A stretch of 64,000 nt of DNA from Streptomyces spororaveus (GTDB lineage: Bacteria; Actinomycetota; Actinomycetes; Streptomycetales; Streptomycetaceae). Below are positions 42,622 to 51,840 of this stretch, piece after piece. Where the stretch lies: NCBI RefSeq assembly GCF_016755875.1, contig NZ_BNED01000005.1:2170001-2234000 (forward strand), given 5' to 3'. A model generated the notes under the pieces. That model saw nothing but the letters and a program-made list of their open reading frames with translations, did no database searches and had not been told where the DNA came from. Within the stretch, counting starts at the first letter, position 1, and every line of letters starts with the position of its first letter. The position numbers and the translations under genes were made by a program.

Positions 42622-44514
42622 CTATCTGGGGGACGGCGAGACGCGCGGTATGCGGCTGATGGCCGGGTTGCAGTCTCCGAAGACCACGCGCCGGCCGTCC
42701 GGGGCCGCCTCCACCAGGACGAGGCCGGTCACGGGCAGGGCTTGCAGACGGGTCGGTTCGACCGTGAACTCATAGAGCCGGGACGTGGTCTCGCCCGTGG
42801 TGGTCGAGGTGGCGGCGGAGCTGTTCACGGTCTCCTGCCAGCTGCGGGAGAGCGAGGTTCCGCTCGCGTGTGTGGAGCCCTGGCCCGGCCCCCCGCCGGT
42901 GGTGCGGGTGAAGGACTCCCCGATCTGTTCGCCGTAGCTGCCCCCGCGCCCGGTCGTGAGGGTCTCGCCGACCTGCCTGGTCAGCTGGTTGACGGTGAAG
43001 CTGTGCTCGCGGCCGATGAACTCGGCGGCCGCCTTCGCCTCCTCGCCGTTGCCCATGCGCATGAACACGGTCGCGCTGCCCGAACCGCCGGCGACGTGCA
43101 GCGCCCCCTCCCGCAGGTGCTCCAGGAGCAGCACCAGACGGACGCCGGCGGCCCGGGCCTGCCGGTCCAGAGCCTCCAGTGCCCCGCGCCCGAGGTGATC
43201 GGCCCCTGCCACGACCAGGGTGCCCGTGCCGGGCGGGAAGGCCCGGGTGCGCAGCGCGTGGAGCAGCCGGAAGAACAGGATCCGGTCGGCCAGGTCCTTG
43301 CGCCGGGGGCCGGGGCCCTCGGTGGCGAGGACGGTGAGCCGCCCGGGCCGCCACCATGCGTGGACCGGCAGGTCCCGCACTTCGGCGGAAGGGGACCCGG
43401 CGGGGGTGTCCGCGTCCAGGGAGTCCGCGTCCAGGCAGTCCCCTGCGAGGGACGCGAGCTGCTCCTGCACGTAGTGCAGTTCGTTCTGCCGGCGTTCGCC
43501 CCGGCCGACCGAGTCGACGGCTTCGGTGAGGAGGGCGACCTCGTGGGGTGCGAGCGGTCCGGACCCGTCGGCGCGCGGTTCGTACAGGCGCAGCAGCACG
43601 GCCAGGCCCGCGGCGAGCCGGCCGTAGGTGAGCGGTGCGTCGAGGCGCCGGGCGACGGTGCGGATCAGGCTCGCGTCGACGGCGTGCAGATCGGTGTCGG
43701 TTCCGGGCGGCCGCAGGGTGGCGAGGGCCCCGGCCAGGGACTCGGCCAGGTCCCCGGGGCCGGACTCCGCGCCCAGATCGGTACGCAGCGCCCCCGCGGG
43801 GAACGGCACGTGCGCGACGGGGATGCCGCGGCGTGCGGCGAGGTCCGCGAGCTCCAGCGCGACGGCCTGCTCCGTCATGTCGACGACGAGGAGCGCCTGC
43901 CCGGCGGCGAGCACCGGGCCCCCGAAGGTGGTCAGCAGGCCGGCCCAGCCGTCGCCGGTCCCGCCGACGACGTCGATCCGGGCGGGGCCCGAGGCGAGCG
44001 CGAGCGGGTACCAGGTGTCGGCGGTCGCGGCGCGGCGGAGCTGGGCCTGCCGGTCCTCCTGCAGCATCCGCTGCCAGGCGGCCACCCGCTGCTGGTGCGC
44101 CGCCCACCGCCGTTGCCGCTCCTCGACCGCCCGCTGCCGCGCCCGGTCGTGCTGACGAGCGGGACGGGTGCCGAGCGTGACGGCCAGGAACAGGACGGCC
44201 AGGACGGCCGCGACGATCAGGCCGACCGTGAGCAGCCCGCAGGCGAGGATCGCGAACACCACTCCCACGTTCTGGGGCCCGCTCAGCCGCAGGGCGCGCC
44301 GGTTCTCCAGCTCGGCGAGCTCCGGAAAGTACGGCTCGGCCCACACCGGCGGGCTTCCCGCCTCAGGATGCGCGACGAGCCCGGGCGGCTCGACGAACTC
44401 CCACCCCCACCTCTCGGGGCCCGTGAAGACTCCTTCCGCCAGGTCTCCACCGGCCGGACGCCCCCCAGCGGTCACGCCTCCTCCTTCGGCCTCTCTCTCG
44501 GAGGGGTCGGTCAT
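42622..44514 (-). CDS. Membrane protein with degenerate VirD4/TraG-like ATPase layout, paralog 2
   Basis: The protein has 630 aa. A cytoplasmic segment with WGWEFVEPP leads to two helices (residues about 84-114). A charged coiled-coil-like linker rich in Arg/Gln follows. The core reads IDVVGGTGDGWAGLL (about 180-194), then ALLVVDMTEQAVALELADLA, TLVVAGADHLGRGALE and GVRLVLLLEHLREG. This order resembles coupling-protein ATPases, but the Walker A Lys is Trp and the second acidic site is AGADH. The C-terminus (RVVFGDCNPAISRIPR) is shared with the paralog at 49883-51730. ATG overlaps the upstream small gene (ATGA). Function unknown; last gene of the operon. Confidence 0.82.
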   Translation of the reverse strand: MTDPSEREAEGGGVTAGGRPAGGDLAEGVFTGPERWGWEFVEPPGLVAHPEAGSPPVWAEPYFPELAELENRRALRLSGPQNVGVVFAILACGLLTVGLIVAAVLAVLFLAVTLGTRPARQHDRARQRAVEERQRRWAAHQQRVAAWQRMLQEDRQAQLRRAATADTWYPLALASGPARIDVVGGTGDGWAGLLTTFGGPVLAAGQALLVVDMTEQAVALELADLAARRGIPVAHVPFPAGALRTDLGAESGPGDLAESLAGALATLRPPGTDTDLHAVDASLIRTVARRLDAPLTYGRLAAGLAVLLRLYEPRADGSGPLAPHEVALLTEAVDSVGRGERRQNELHYVQEQLASLAGDCLDADSLDADTPAGSPSAEVRDLPVHAWWRPGRLTVLATEGPGPRRKDLADRILFFRLLHALRTRAFPPGTGTLVVAGADHLGRGALEALDRQARAAGVRLVLLLEHLREGALHVAGGSGSATVFMRMGNGEEAKAAAEFIGREHSFTVNQLTRQVGETLTTGRGGSYGEQIGESFTRTTGGGPGQGSTHASGTSLSRSWQETVNSSAATSTTTGETTSRLYEFTVEPTRLQALPVTGLVLVEAAPDGRRVVFGDCNPAISRIPRVSPSPR

Positions 44515-44759
44515 TCGGCCTTGCGGATGACGACCCGCCAGTTCCCGGAGGGGTCGTCCACCCGGTCCAGTACCCAGGTTTCGTCGTGGACGGGGAAGGT
44601 GTCGCCCGGTTCGAGGGTGTACTGGCGCTCCTCGCCGTCGTCCACCCCGAGACGGACGGTGAGGGGATACCCGGGACGGGCATCCACGTGGATCACTCCG
44701 AAGAAGGCGCCGCCGGCCTTCCTCTGAACTCCGTGCCTGATCGAGATCTCAGCGGTCAT
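44511..44759 (-). CDS. Small beta-rich protein, unknown
   Basis: The protein has 82 aa and is predicted mostly beta: EISIRHGVQRKAGGAFFGVI, then YPLTVRLGVDDGEERQYTLE and WRVVIRKAE. No signal or membrane segment. No family recognised. It lies between the calpain-like peptidase (gap of 4 bp) and paralog 2 (ATGA overlap), so it belongs to the operon and could be an adaptor or inhibitor. That role is only an inference from position and size. Confidence 0.75.
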   Translation of the reverse strand: MTAEISIRHGVQRKAGGAFFGVIHVDARPGYPLTVRLGVDDGEERQYTLEPGDTFPVHDETWVLDRVDDPSGNWRVVIRKAE

Positions 44760-44763
44760 CCGG

Positions 44764-46863
44764 TCACTCCAAGGTGGTGTAGGGCGGGTCGATGTATTTC
44801 CTGAACTCTGTCACCGTCAAGGGCTCGGGGTGCTGCCTGTTCCAGGGATTGCGCAGGTGGAACCGTCCCTCGTCGTCGACCGCGGTCACTTCGTACGCGT
44901 GCGCGTCCACGAGGCCCTTCTCCATGGAGGCACCGTTGAACTCCTCCAGGGGGTGGGTGCCGACGATGACCGGCTTCCCCTCGGCAAGCCTTTCCCGGAT
45001 GTCACCGACGAGTTGCTCGTCGGGGCTCTGCCCGGCGGCGTCGACCTGGTGGGGGAAGTCCACGACCACTGCGGGCTCCCCCGTCAACTGAGTGAGCATC
45101 TCGGCCTGTTCCCAGGCATTGGATCCCACATCGAGCCGGGCGTAGCCCTCGGGCGTCTCCGTGAAACCGTGGTCGCTCTGCCACTCGTCCCTGCGGTCCT
45201 GTCCCCACGTCTGGTCGCTTCCCGCGAGCGCCTTCTCCATGACGGGTCCCCATGCCGTGCCGTTGTCCGCGGAGTTCGCGAAGGCGGGCTCGTCGGGCTG
45301 GTCGTCGAACACCGGAAGATCGGGCGTCACGGTCAGCTCGAGCCGGCGCCCCGTCGGTTCGAACCTGTCGAGCGACTCGTTGAACGTCGTCTCGTTCAAC
45401 GTGACGGCGTAGTTGCCGTCCTCGGTCTCCCGCACACGCTCGCGTATCGCCTCGGGACGATGATGGGCCACTGCGGCGAGCGCGGTGATCGCGCCGCAGT
45501 CCCCGAGGACACCCTGCACGGCCTGATTCCGCGAGGGGTCCCCGTCGAACAGGGGCTTCCGCGTGCCGTCGGCACGGTCGAGCGGGGTGCCGTAGCGGTC
45601 CGGGATTTCGTCGTCCGGGCCGTCCTCCGTGTAGGCCGGACGGTCGACCGTGCCGGCCAGCGGGCCGGAATCGCCCCCGTCGGGCTGCCCTTGCCCATCG
45701 GCAGCGGAGGCGTCAGGGTCGCCGGAGGCCTCGGGTACCGGTTCGTCCGCGGCGGTCGCGGTCTCCGGTTCCGGCGGGGCGTCCTGCGATGCCGAACCCG
45801 TGTCGGCGTCGGAGGTGGGCTCGTCGGGCGCGGAAGGCTCCCCCGGGGCGTCCGACTCCGAGGGACCCTGGTCGGGTTCACCGTCGACCGCGGCGACGCG
45901 GCCGTCGACGGACACGCTCGCGGCGCTTTCGTTCACGGCGTCCACGACAGTCTCCGTGACGTCCTTGGCGACGGCGACCACGGTCTCGGTGACCGTCACC
46001 GCGCCCTGGACCAGGGCCGCCGTCGTATCGGCCGCCTCGTCAGCCGGGCTCGCCGATGCGCCGTCGGCCGGCCCCTCCTCGCCGGACTCGGCCACGGCCT
46101 GTTCCTGACCGGGTGTCCGCCCGTCCTGCCCGTCCGCCTCGGTCCGCTCCGGTGACGAACGTCGCGCGGCCGCGTCGGACCGCGCGGGATCGGAGGCCTC
46201 TTCACCGGACTCCGGGCGCGCGCGATCCGCGCCGGGCTCCTGTTCAGGCCCTTGCTCGGGCTCCCGCTCAGGCGACTCGGGCAGACGTTCCGCATCCTCT
46301 TCAGGCGCCTCGGGCTGCTGTTCAGAGCGCTGCTCAGGCGCCTCGGGCCGCCCTTCCGGCTCGTGCTCCGCCGCCGGCTCAGGCTGCTGTTCCGGGACCT
46401 CTTCAGGCTCTGTCTCGGGCTCGGGCTCCGTCTCGGGCTCCGCTTCGGGCTTGGAGTCGGGCGCTGGTTCTGGTGCCGGTTCCGGCTGGAGGGCGAGTTC
46501 CCGCTCGCGCTGTTGCTCCTGAACGGTTTCCGGTGCTTCGGGCTCGACCGGTGCGTCCGGCCCCGGCTCTTCCGCGTGCGGATCCTCCGGTTCGTCGTCG
46601 CGGGAGTCGCCCTCGTCCACCGCGTCCTCAGGATGGAGAGCCGCCTCGGCCGTATGGTCGTCGGCGCCGTCGTCGTCCAACGGCTGCTCGTCCTCGGCGC
46701 CGTCGGCGTCGGCGTCGGCGTCGGCTCCCGTGTCGGCCGTCGTCCCGGCCTCCGCGGCGGCATCCCGCGACTCGCCCTCCCTGCTCGCCCCCAGCTCCTC
46801 CCGGGGCGGAGAAGGAGGTGGCGGCGGGGGCGGGGTGTCGGTGGCGGCGCTGACCTCGCTCAC
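44764..46863 (-). CDS. Calpain-like (C2) cysteine peptidase with long acidic disordered tail
   Basis: The protein has 699 aa. Residues 1-430 or so are low complexity, dominated by Glu, Pro, Asp and Ala with EPEPE-type repeats. The C-terminal 250 residues carry a papain-fold set like calpain: Cys at about 456 in QGVLGDCGAITALAAVA, His at about 655 in VDAHAYEVT, and Asn at about 672 in LRNPWNR. In calpains the corresponding motifs are GDCWFL, GHAY and RNPWG. It would be a cytoplasmic or delivered protease. GTG at 46863 is chosen: GGGAG precedes it and it overlaps the HerA-type stop (GTGA). No signal peptide. Confidence 0.82.
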   Translation of the reverse strand: MSEVSAATDTPPPPPPPSPPREELGASREGESRDAAAEAGTTADTGADADADADGAEDEQPLDDDGADDHTAEAALHPEDAVDEGDSRDDEPEDPHAEEPGPDAPVEPEAPETVQEQQRERELALQPEPAPEPAPDSKPEAEPETEPEPETEPEEVPEQQPEPAAEHEPEGRPEAPEQRSEQQPEAPEEDAERLPESPEREPEQGPEQEPGADRARPESGEEASDPARSDAAARRSSPERTEADGQDGRTPGQEQAVAESGEEGPADGASASPADEAADTTAALVQGAVTVTETVVAVAKDVTETVVDAVNESAASVSVDGRVAAVDGEPDQGPSESDAPGEPSAPDEPTSDADTGSASQDAPPEPETATAADEPVPEASGDPDASAADGQGQPDGGDSGPLAGTVDRPAYTEDGPDDEIPDRYGTPLDRADGTRKPLFDGDPSRNQAVQGVLGDCGAITALAAVAHHRPEAIRERVRETEDGNYAVTLNETTFNESLDRFEPTGRRLELTVTPDLPVFDDQPDEPAFANSADNGTAWGPVMEKALAGSDQTWGQDRRDEWQSDHGFTETPEGYARLDVGSNAWEQAEMLTQLTGEPAVVVDFPHQVDAAGQSPDEQLVGDIRERLAEGKPVIVGTHPLEEFNGASMEKGLVDAHAYEVTAVDDEGRFHLRNPWNRQHPEPLTVTEFRKYIDPPYTTLE

Positions 46864-49800
46864 GATCGGGTCTCCCTCCCCCGGGCGCATTCCTGGGCCA
46901 CCCGTTCCGCCGTCTCCGCCACCACCGCGTTCAGCCGCGGCCCGTCCTCGCAGGCCTGCCGGAAGGCCCGCTTCACGTGCTCCTCCGTCGTGCCGCCCGT
47001 CACCGCCGCCACCGCGTCGCGCAGGCCGCTCCGCTCGACGTCGCCGACCCGGCCGTGGGCCCTGTCCGCCCCGTACCCGGGCCTGGCACGTACCTGGAGG
47101 CGGTGCTCCGCCCCCGAGGTGCCGGTCAGGATCAGCCCGCGGGCCTCCCAGTGGGCCGTACGGTCCGCGTAGGCGTGCGGTCCCTGCGGGTTGTCCCTCA
47201 CCGCTCGGCGGATGACGTCCAGGACGTCGCGGAAGCGGTAGTTGGCGTACGTGTAGCGGCGCGGGTCGCCCACCGGTGGGGCCGTTCCGCGCAGGGCCGC
47301 GGACAGGACGGCGTACAGGCGTTCCGCGAAGTCCGCCGGGTCGACCTCGTCGCGCATCACGGATTCACGGGCGGCCACGGCCCGCTCCACCGCGTACACG
47401 AGGGTGCATTCCAGGTCCCGTTCGGTGAGCGCCTGCAGCGAGGCACGGACGGCGGCGGCCGGGCCGGGGGCCTCCTTGCCCATCGCCTGCGCCGAGGCGG
47501 CCACGTCCGCCCAGATGAGGTGGAGGGGTGCCACCGAGCGGTGGTGGGCGTCGTTCATCGTGCGCAGCGTGCACGGCTCCCTGCGGCACGAGGCCCCGCA
47601 GAGCGGGCTGCGGCTGCCCAGCAGCGGAGGTTCCGTCGACGCTTCCTTCGTGCTCTCGTCGTGCTCCCCGTGCGGAACCGCCGTCAGCACGGGCCGGTCC
47701 ATGCCGTCGGAGGCGACGGCCGCGTGCCCGGGCGGCAGGGCGACGACGTTCTCGCTCTGTTCCTGGTGGAGGTTCATCGTGGCGCCGACCGCCCGGCGGT
47801 CGTCCTCGGCCGGCAGCCGGTGCATGACCTTCAGCGCACTGTTCTTGATCACATCGGGAAGGATCTTGCTGGGGATCTGCTCCACGACGACCACGCCTTC
47901 GCCGTACGCCCGGATCTCGGCGAGCAGTGAGGCGAAGAGTTCGACGGCCGCGGCGGCGGGGCCGCTGTCCACGTTCTTCAGGAGCCGGTGCGCCTCCTCC
48001 ACGACGAGGACGTGGCGCAGCGGCACCCCGCCGGCACCGTGGTGGACCCGCAGGTGTTCGACGATGCGGATGAGCACGGCGCCGATGAGGAAGGCCTTGT
48101 CCTGGTCGCTGGTGATCGTTTCCAGTTCGAGGACGACGTTCCCGGCCAGCAGTCCGGCGATGTCCAGGGGATGGCCGCCCTCGAAGAACCGGCCCGGCGT
48201 GCCCACGCGCAGCGAGCCCATGCGGACGTCGACGAAGCCGCGGACGTCGGCGGTGATCTCCTTGCCGTACCCGATCATTTCGACCACCTGGCGGGCGGTC
48301 GCCTGGAGGTCACCGAGATTCGGGTAGACCGCCGTCCGGGGTTCGTCCGGCTCCGCCAGCTCGAACTTCGGCTTGTGGAGCGGGCGCGGTTCGCCCGTGA
48401 CGAGGTCCCAGCCGGCGGCCGTGTAGCACTGGGAGAGCGCTCGGGCCAGTACCTGCGGGAAGGGCTCGGCCGCCTGGAAGGCCGCTTCGAACAGGGCCCG
48501 TACGAGGTCCACGTGGCTCTGGAGCGGGAAGCCCGGTTCCGGCTCCAGCGGGTTGAGCGAGGCCGGTGCGACGTCGACGTCCCCCGGCCGGATGACGGTG
48601 ACCCGCCGGGCGGACTCCGGGCCGTCGCAGGCGGCGAGGCGCCCGGCCATGCGGGCGTACTCGGCCTTGGCCGGCTCGACCGCCAGCCAGGGGACCGGCC
48701 GTGCGTGCGTGGACAGGGCGGTGAGCAGGCTCCGTACCGTCTGGGACTTGCCGGAGCCGGTGGCTCCGCACACGAAGGCGTGCCGGTTGAGGGTGGACCG
48801 GGAGACGTGGAGCCGGTCGGCGGCCGAGAGGGACTCGTCGAGGATGTCGCCGATCAGGAAGCCGTCCGGGGCTGCCCCGGTCTCCCCCGTGTCCTCGGAG
48901 GTGACGTCGAAGCGGTTCGGGGCGACGGTGCGGATGCCCGGCAGCTCCCGTGCGGGCGGCCGGGCCAGCGCCGCGACCAGTTCCGCGGGTGCCACGAAGG
49001 GGACGCTGCCCGGGGGGCCGGACCCGGCGGCCGGCTGCGGGGTGAGGGCGGTCAGTGCCTCGGCGAGCGGGACGGGGCGCCGTGCCGGTACGAGCACGTA
49101 CGGCAGGTCGTCGAGGTCGCCCGCTCCGCACAGCAGGGCCGCCGAGGCGAGCGCCGACTCCGGCCGCTCGGCACCGACCAGTACGCGTACGTTCCACACG
49201 CCGGTGGCGAGCGCCCTGGTCAGCTCGCGGTAGCGGGCCTCGGCCCGCTCGGCGGCGATGCGGTCGGCGGCGGAGTTCTCGCGCTGTCGCAGTCGGGGCA
49301 GCTGGACGGAGAGCGCGGCGCGCTCCTGCTCCAGCCGCTCGTACGGGACGGGCTCGGCCAGGACCAGCCAGGCGAAGGCGTCGGGCAGGTGGGCGACGGC
49401 GTCGTCGAAGGAGCCGCGCCGTTCCGTCGGCAGGGTGCGCTCGTCGTCGCCCAGGCGCAGCGTGTCGTGCGCGCCGGGGCAGGGCAGCCAGAACGGCATC
49501 CGTGCCAGCAGGGCCGCGGCCTCGCCCGGCGGGAGGTCGCGGGCCGTGGCTCCGGGCGGGTAGCGCACGGGGCGTACCGCGTCGTCCGCGGCGGGTTCTT
49601 CGCCGGCGGCCGGGAAGAAGGGCGCGCCGCCGACGAGGAAGTGCAGCGGCAGGTGCGTGCCTGGGCGGATCCACGCCGCGGCGATCCCCGCCGGGCCGCC
49701 CTGCCCGCGGTGGGAGAGCACCGCGTGGGCCGCCGTCACGGCCGCGGTCAGCTGGGCGGCCGTACGGTCCTCCGTGCGGTCCTCGGGCCGCCGGGGCACG

Positions 49801-49886
49801 GTGAGCAGGCGGTGGAAGCGGTACGCGCCGAGCGTGGCGGGCAGTGCGGCGGGCAGTGCCGGACCGGGCCCGGCACCCGTACTCAC
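46860..49886 (-). CDS. HerA/FtsK-type P-loop ATPase
   Basis: The protein has 1008 aa. Residues 1-300 are a variable domain with no recognised fold and a coiled-coil patch (LEQERAALSVQLPRLRQRE). The HerA core has Walker A GATGSGKSQTV at about 374-384 and Walker B HVLVVEEAHRLL at about 625-636. A motor-type segment, VVVEQIPSKILPDVIKNSALKVMHRLPAEDD, follows. After it come a Cys patch (PLCGASCRREPC) and a 270-residue C-terminal helical part. Such ATPases translocate DNA or proteins as hexamers. GTG start, GTGA overlap with paralog 1. It is the only intact ATPase of the operon. Confidence 0.9.
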   Translation of the reverse strand: MSTGAGPGPALPAALPATLGAYRFHRLLTVPRRPEDRTEDRTAAQLTAAVTAAHAVLSHRGQGGPAGIAAAWIRPGTHLPLHFLVGGAPFFPAAGEEPAADDAVRPVRYPPGATARDLPPGEAAALLARMPFWLPCPGAHDTLRLGDDERTLPTERRGSFDDAVAHLPDAFAWLVLAEPVPYERLEQERAALSVQLPRLRQRENSAADRIAAERAEARYRELTRALATGVWNVRVLVGAERPESALASAALLCGAGDLDDLPYVLVPARRPVPLAEALTALTPQPAAGSGPPGSVPFVAPAELVAALARPPARELPGIRTVAPNRFDVTSEDTGETGAAPDGFLIGDILDESLSAADRLHVSRSTLNRHAFVCGATGSGKSQTVRSLLTALSTHARPVPWLAVEPAKAEYARMAGRLAACDGPESARRVTVIRPGDVDVAPASLNPLEPEPGFPLQSHVDLVRALFEAAFQAAEPFPQVLARALSQCYTAAGWDLVTGEPRPLHKPKFELAEPDEPRTAVYPNLGDLQATARQVVEMIGYGKEITADVRGFVDVRMGSLRVGTPGRFFEGGHPLDIAGLLAGNVVLELETITSDQDKAFLIGAVLIRIVEHLRVHHGAGGVPLRHVLVVEEAHRLLKNVDSGPAAAAVELFASLLAEIRAYGEGVVVVEQIPSKILPDVIKNSALKVMHRLPAEDDRRAVGATMNLHQEQSENVVALPPGHAAVASDGMDRPVLTAVPHGEHDESTKEASTEPPLLGSRSPLCGASCRREPCTLRTMNDAHHRSVAPLHLIWADVAASAQAMGKEAPGPAAAVRASLQALTERDLECTLVYAVERAVAARESVMRDEVDPADFAERLYAVLSAALRGTAPPVGDPRRYTYANYRFRDVLDVIRRAVRDNPQGPHAYADRTAHWEARGLILTGTSGAEHRLQVRARPGYGADRAHGRVGDVERSGLRDAVAAVTGGTTEEHVKRAFRQACEDGPRLNAVVAETAERVAQECARGRETRS

Positions 49887-51730
49887 GTCAGGCTCGCGCG
49901 CGGTCGGGCGGACAGCCGGGGCATGAAGTTGATCCCGGGGTTGCAGTCGCCGAACACCACGCGGCGGCCGCCCGGGCCGGCCTCGACGAGGATCAGCCCG
50001 GTCGTCGGGAGGGACTGCAGCTGGGTGGGTTCGACCGTGAACTCGTAGACGCGGCTGAGGTTTTCACCGGTCGTGGTGGAGCGTGCGGTGGAGGTGTTGG
50101 TCGAGTCCTGCCAGCTGCGGGAGAGGGACGTCGAGAACGACCTCGAACTCCCCCAGGTGCTGCCCGAGATGCCGCCTCCCGTGTTGGAGCCGTCCGATTC
50201 GGACACGCCCCGCTGGTAGCCGTAGCTGCTGCCGCGGCCTTCGGTGAGGGTCTCGCCGACCTGCCGGGTCAGCTGGTTGACGAGGAACTTGTGCTCCTGG
50301 CCGATGAACTGTGCGGCCGCCTTGGCCTCCTCTCCGTTGCCCATCCGCATGAACACGGTCGCGCTGTCCGATCCGCCCGCGACCTGGACGGCGGCCTCCC
50401 GCAGGTGCTCCAGCAGGAAGACGAGCCGGACTCCGGCGCTCCGCGCCTGGCGCGCCATGGCTTCCAGTGCCTCGCGTCCGAGGTGGTCGGCTCCGGCGAC
50501 GACGAGCGTGCCGGTTCCGGGGACGACGGCGCGCTTGCGCAGGGTGTGGAGCAGCCGGAAGAAGACGAAGCGGTCGGTCAGGTCCTTGCGGCGGTGGACG
50601 AGGTCCTCGGTGGTGACGACGGTCAGGCCGCCGGGCCGCCACCAGTCGGCGGCGCGGGTGTCGGCGGGGGCCGGCTCCGCCCTGGTGAGCAGTTCCGTCT
50701 GGGCCCGTACGTAGCGCAGCTCGTTCTGGACGCGTTCGCCCTGGCCGACGAGGTCGATGGCCCGGGTGATCGCCTCGACCTCCGAGGGGGCGAGGACGCC
50801 CGGCGCCTGTGGGTCGGTGTCGTAGACGCGCAGCAGGACGCGCAGGCCGGCGGCGAGCCGGGCGAAGGTCACGGGTCCTTGAAGCAGGTCCGCGACGGCC
50901 TGCACCACGTCCACGTCGATGGTGTGGAGGTCGATGTCCGCGCCCGGCGGGCGCATGCTGCCCAGTGTTTCCGCCAGCGCTTCGGCCAGTTCCTCGGAGG
51001 TGAACTCCTCGCGCAGGTCGAGGTCGAGCAGGGCTCCGGGCATGGGGACGTGGTGGACGGCGACGTCGCGGCGGGCGGCGAGGCCGGTCAGTTCGAGTGC
51101 CACGGCCTGCTGGGTGAGGTCGAGGACGACGAGGGACCGGCCGGCGCCGAGGAGGGGTCCGCCGACCGTGGCGAGCAGGCTCGCCCAGCCGTTGCCCGTG
51201 CCGCCGAAGACGTCGATCCGGCTGGGCCGGGAGGCGAGGGCGAGCGGGTACCAGGTATCCAGTGTCGTGTTGTGCCGCAGATGCTCCGCGTGGTGTGCTG
51301 CGAGCCGGCTCTGCCAGGCGTGGTAACGCCGCTCGTAGTCACTCCGGGCGCCGGCCCGGTTGGCCTCCAGGCGGCGGCGGGCGGCCCGCAGTCTGGCGCT
51401 CGGCGAGGTGGCGATCAGCAGGGCGATGACGAGGACGGCGACCGTCAGCCCGAAGGCCGCTCCGCCGATGGCCAGGCCCAGGCCACCCGCCAGTACGGTG
51501 ATGCAGCCGGAGCCCCTCCTCTTGGCCGTCATGGCCCGCTCCTGCATGGCGCGGACCTCGTTGCCGGAGGGCTCGTTGTAGACGGGCGGGTTGTTGGCGT
51601 CACGGTGGACGGGCGGCTGGGGCGGCTGGACGAACTCCCACCCCCAGCGCTCCTCGCCGGTGAAGACGCGCAGCGCCAGTTCTGCTCCGGCCCTGCCGTC
51701 GCTCGCGTCGTCGGTTTCGGCAGCACTCAT
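49883..51730 (-). CDS. Membrane protein with degenerate VirD4/TraG-like ATPase layout, paralog 1
   Basis: The protein has 615 aa. Same layout as the protein at 42622-44514: VFTGEERWGWEFVQPP, two helices near residues 75-108, a charged linker, IDVFGGTGNGWASLL (Walker A position with Trp instead of Lys, about residue 182), SLVVLDLTQQAVALEL, TLVVAGADHLGREALE, GVRLVFLLEHLREA and the C-terminal RVVFGDCNPG. ATG at 51730 is chosen because of the GGGGGG stretch upstream; a GTG one codon earlier is possible. It is the first gene of the operon. Possible role: membrane platform paired with the HerA-type ATPase. Confidence 0.82.
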   Translation of the reverse strand: MSAAETDDASDGRAGAELALRVFTGEERWGWEFVQPPQPPVHRDANNPPVYNEPSGNEVRAMQERAMTAKRRGSGCITVLAGGLGLAIGGAAFGLTVAVLVIALLIATSPSARLRAARRRLEANRAGARSDYERRYHAWQSRLAAHHAEHLRHNTTLDTWYPLALASRPSRIDVFGGTGNGWASLLATVGGPLLGAGRSLVVLDLTQQAVALELTGLAARRDVAVHHVPMPGALLDLDLREEFTSEELAEALAETLGSMRPPGADIDLHTIDVDVVQAVADLLQGPVTFARLAAGLRVLLRVYDTDPQAPGVLAPSEVEAITRAIDLVGQGERVQNELRYVRAQTELLTRAEPAPADTRAADWWRPGGLTVVTTEDLVHRRKDLTDRFVFFRLLHTLRKRAVVPGTGTLVVAGADHLGREALEAMARQARSAGVRLVFLLEHLREAAVQVAGGSDSATVFMRMGNGEEAKAAAQFIGQEHKFLVNQLTRQVGETLTEGRGSSYGYQRGVSESDGSNTGGGISGSTWGSSRSFSTSLSRSWQDSTNTSTARSTTTGENLSRVYEFTVEPTQLQSLPTTGLILVEAGPGGRRVVFGDCNPGINFMPRLSARPRASLT

Positions 51731-51840
51731 CACACGCCCCCCGTTCGATGTCGGAGCATCGTGGCCCGTACGGGTGGCACCTGTCAGCTCCCGTGCCGCA
51801 CGGGGAGGCGTTCATTGACTCGAACTCGACTGCCGATGAC

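Noticed and set aside
42622..51730. A conjugative element or T4SS
   Set aside because: There is no relaxase, VirB4, integrase or attachment site, and the VirD4-like proteins lack the Walker A Lys, so a transfer element cannot be claimed.
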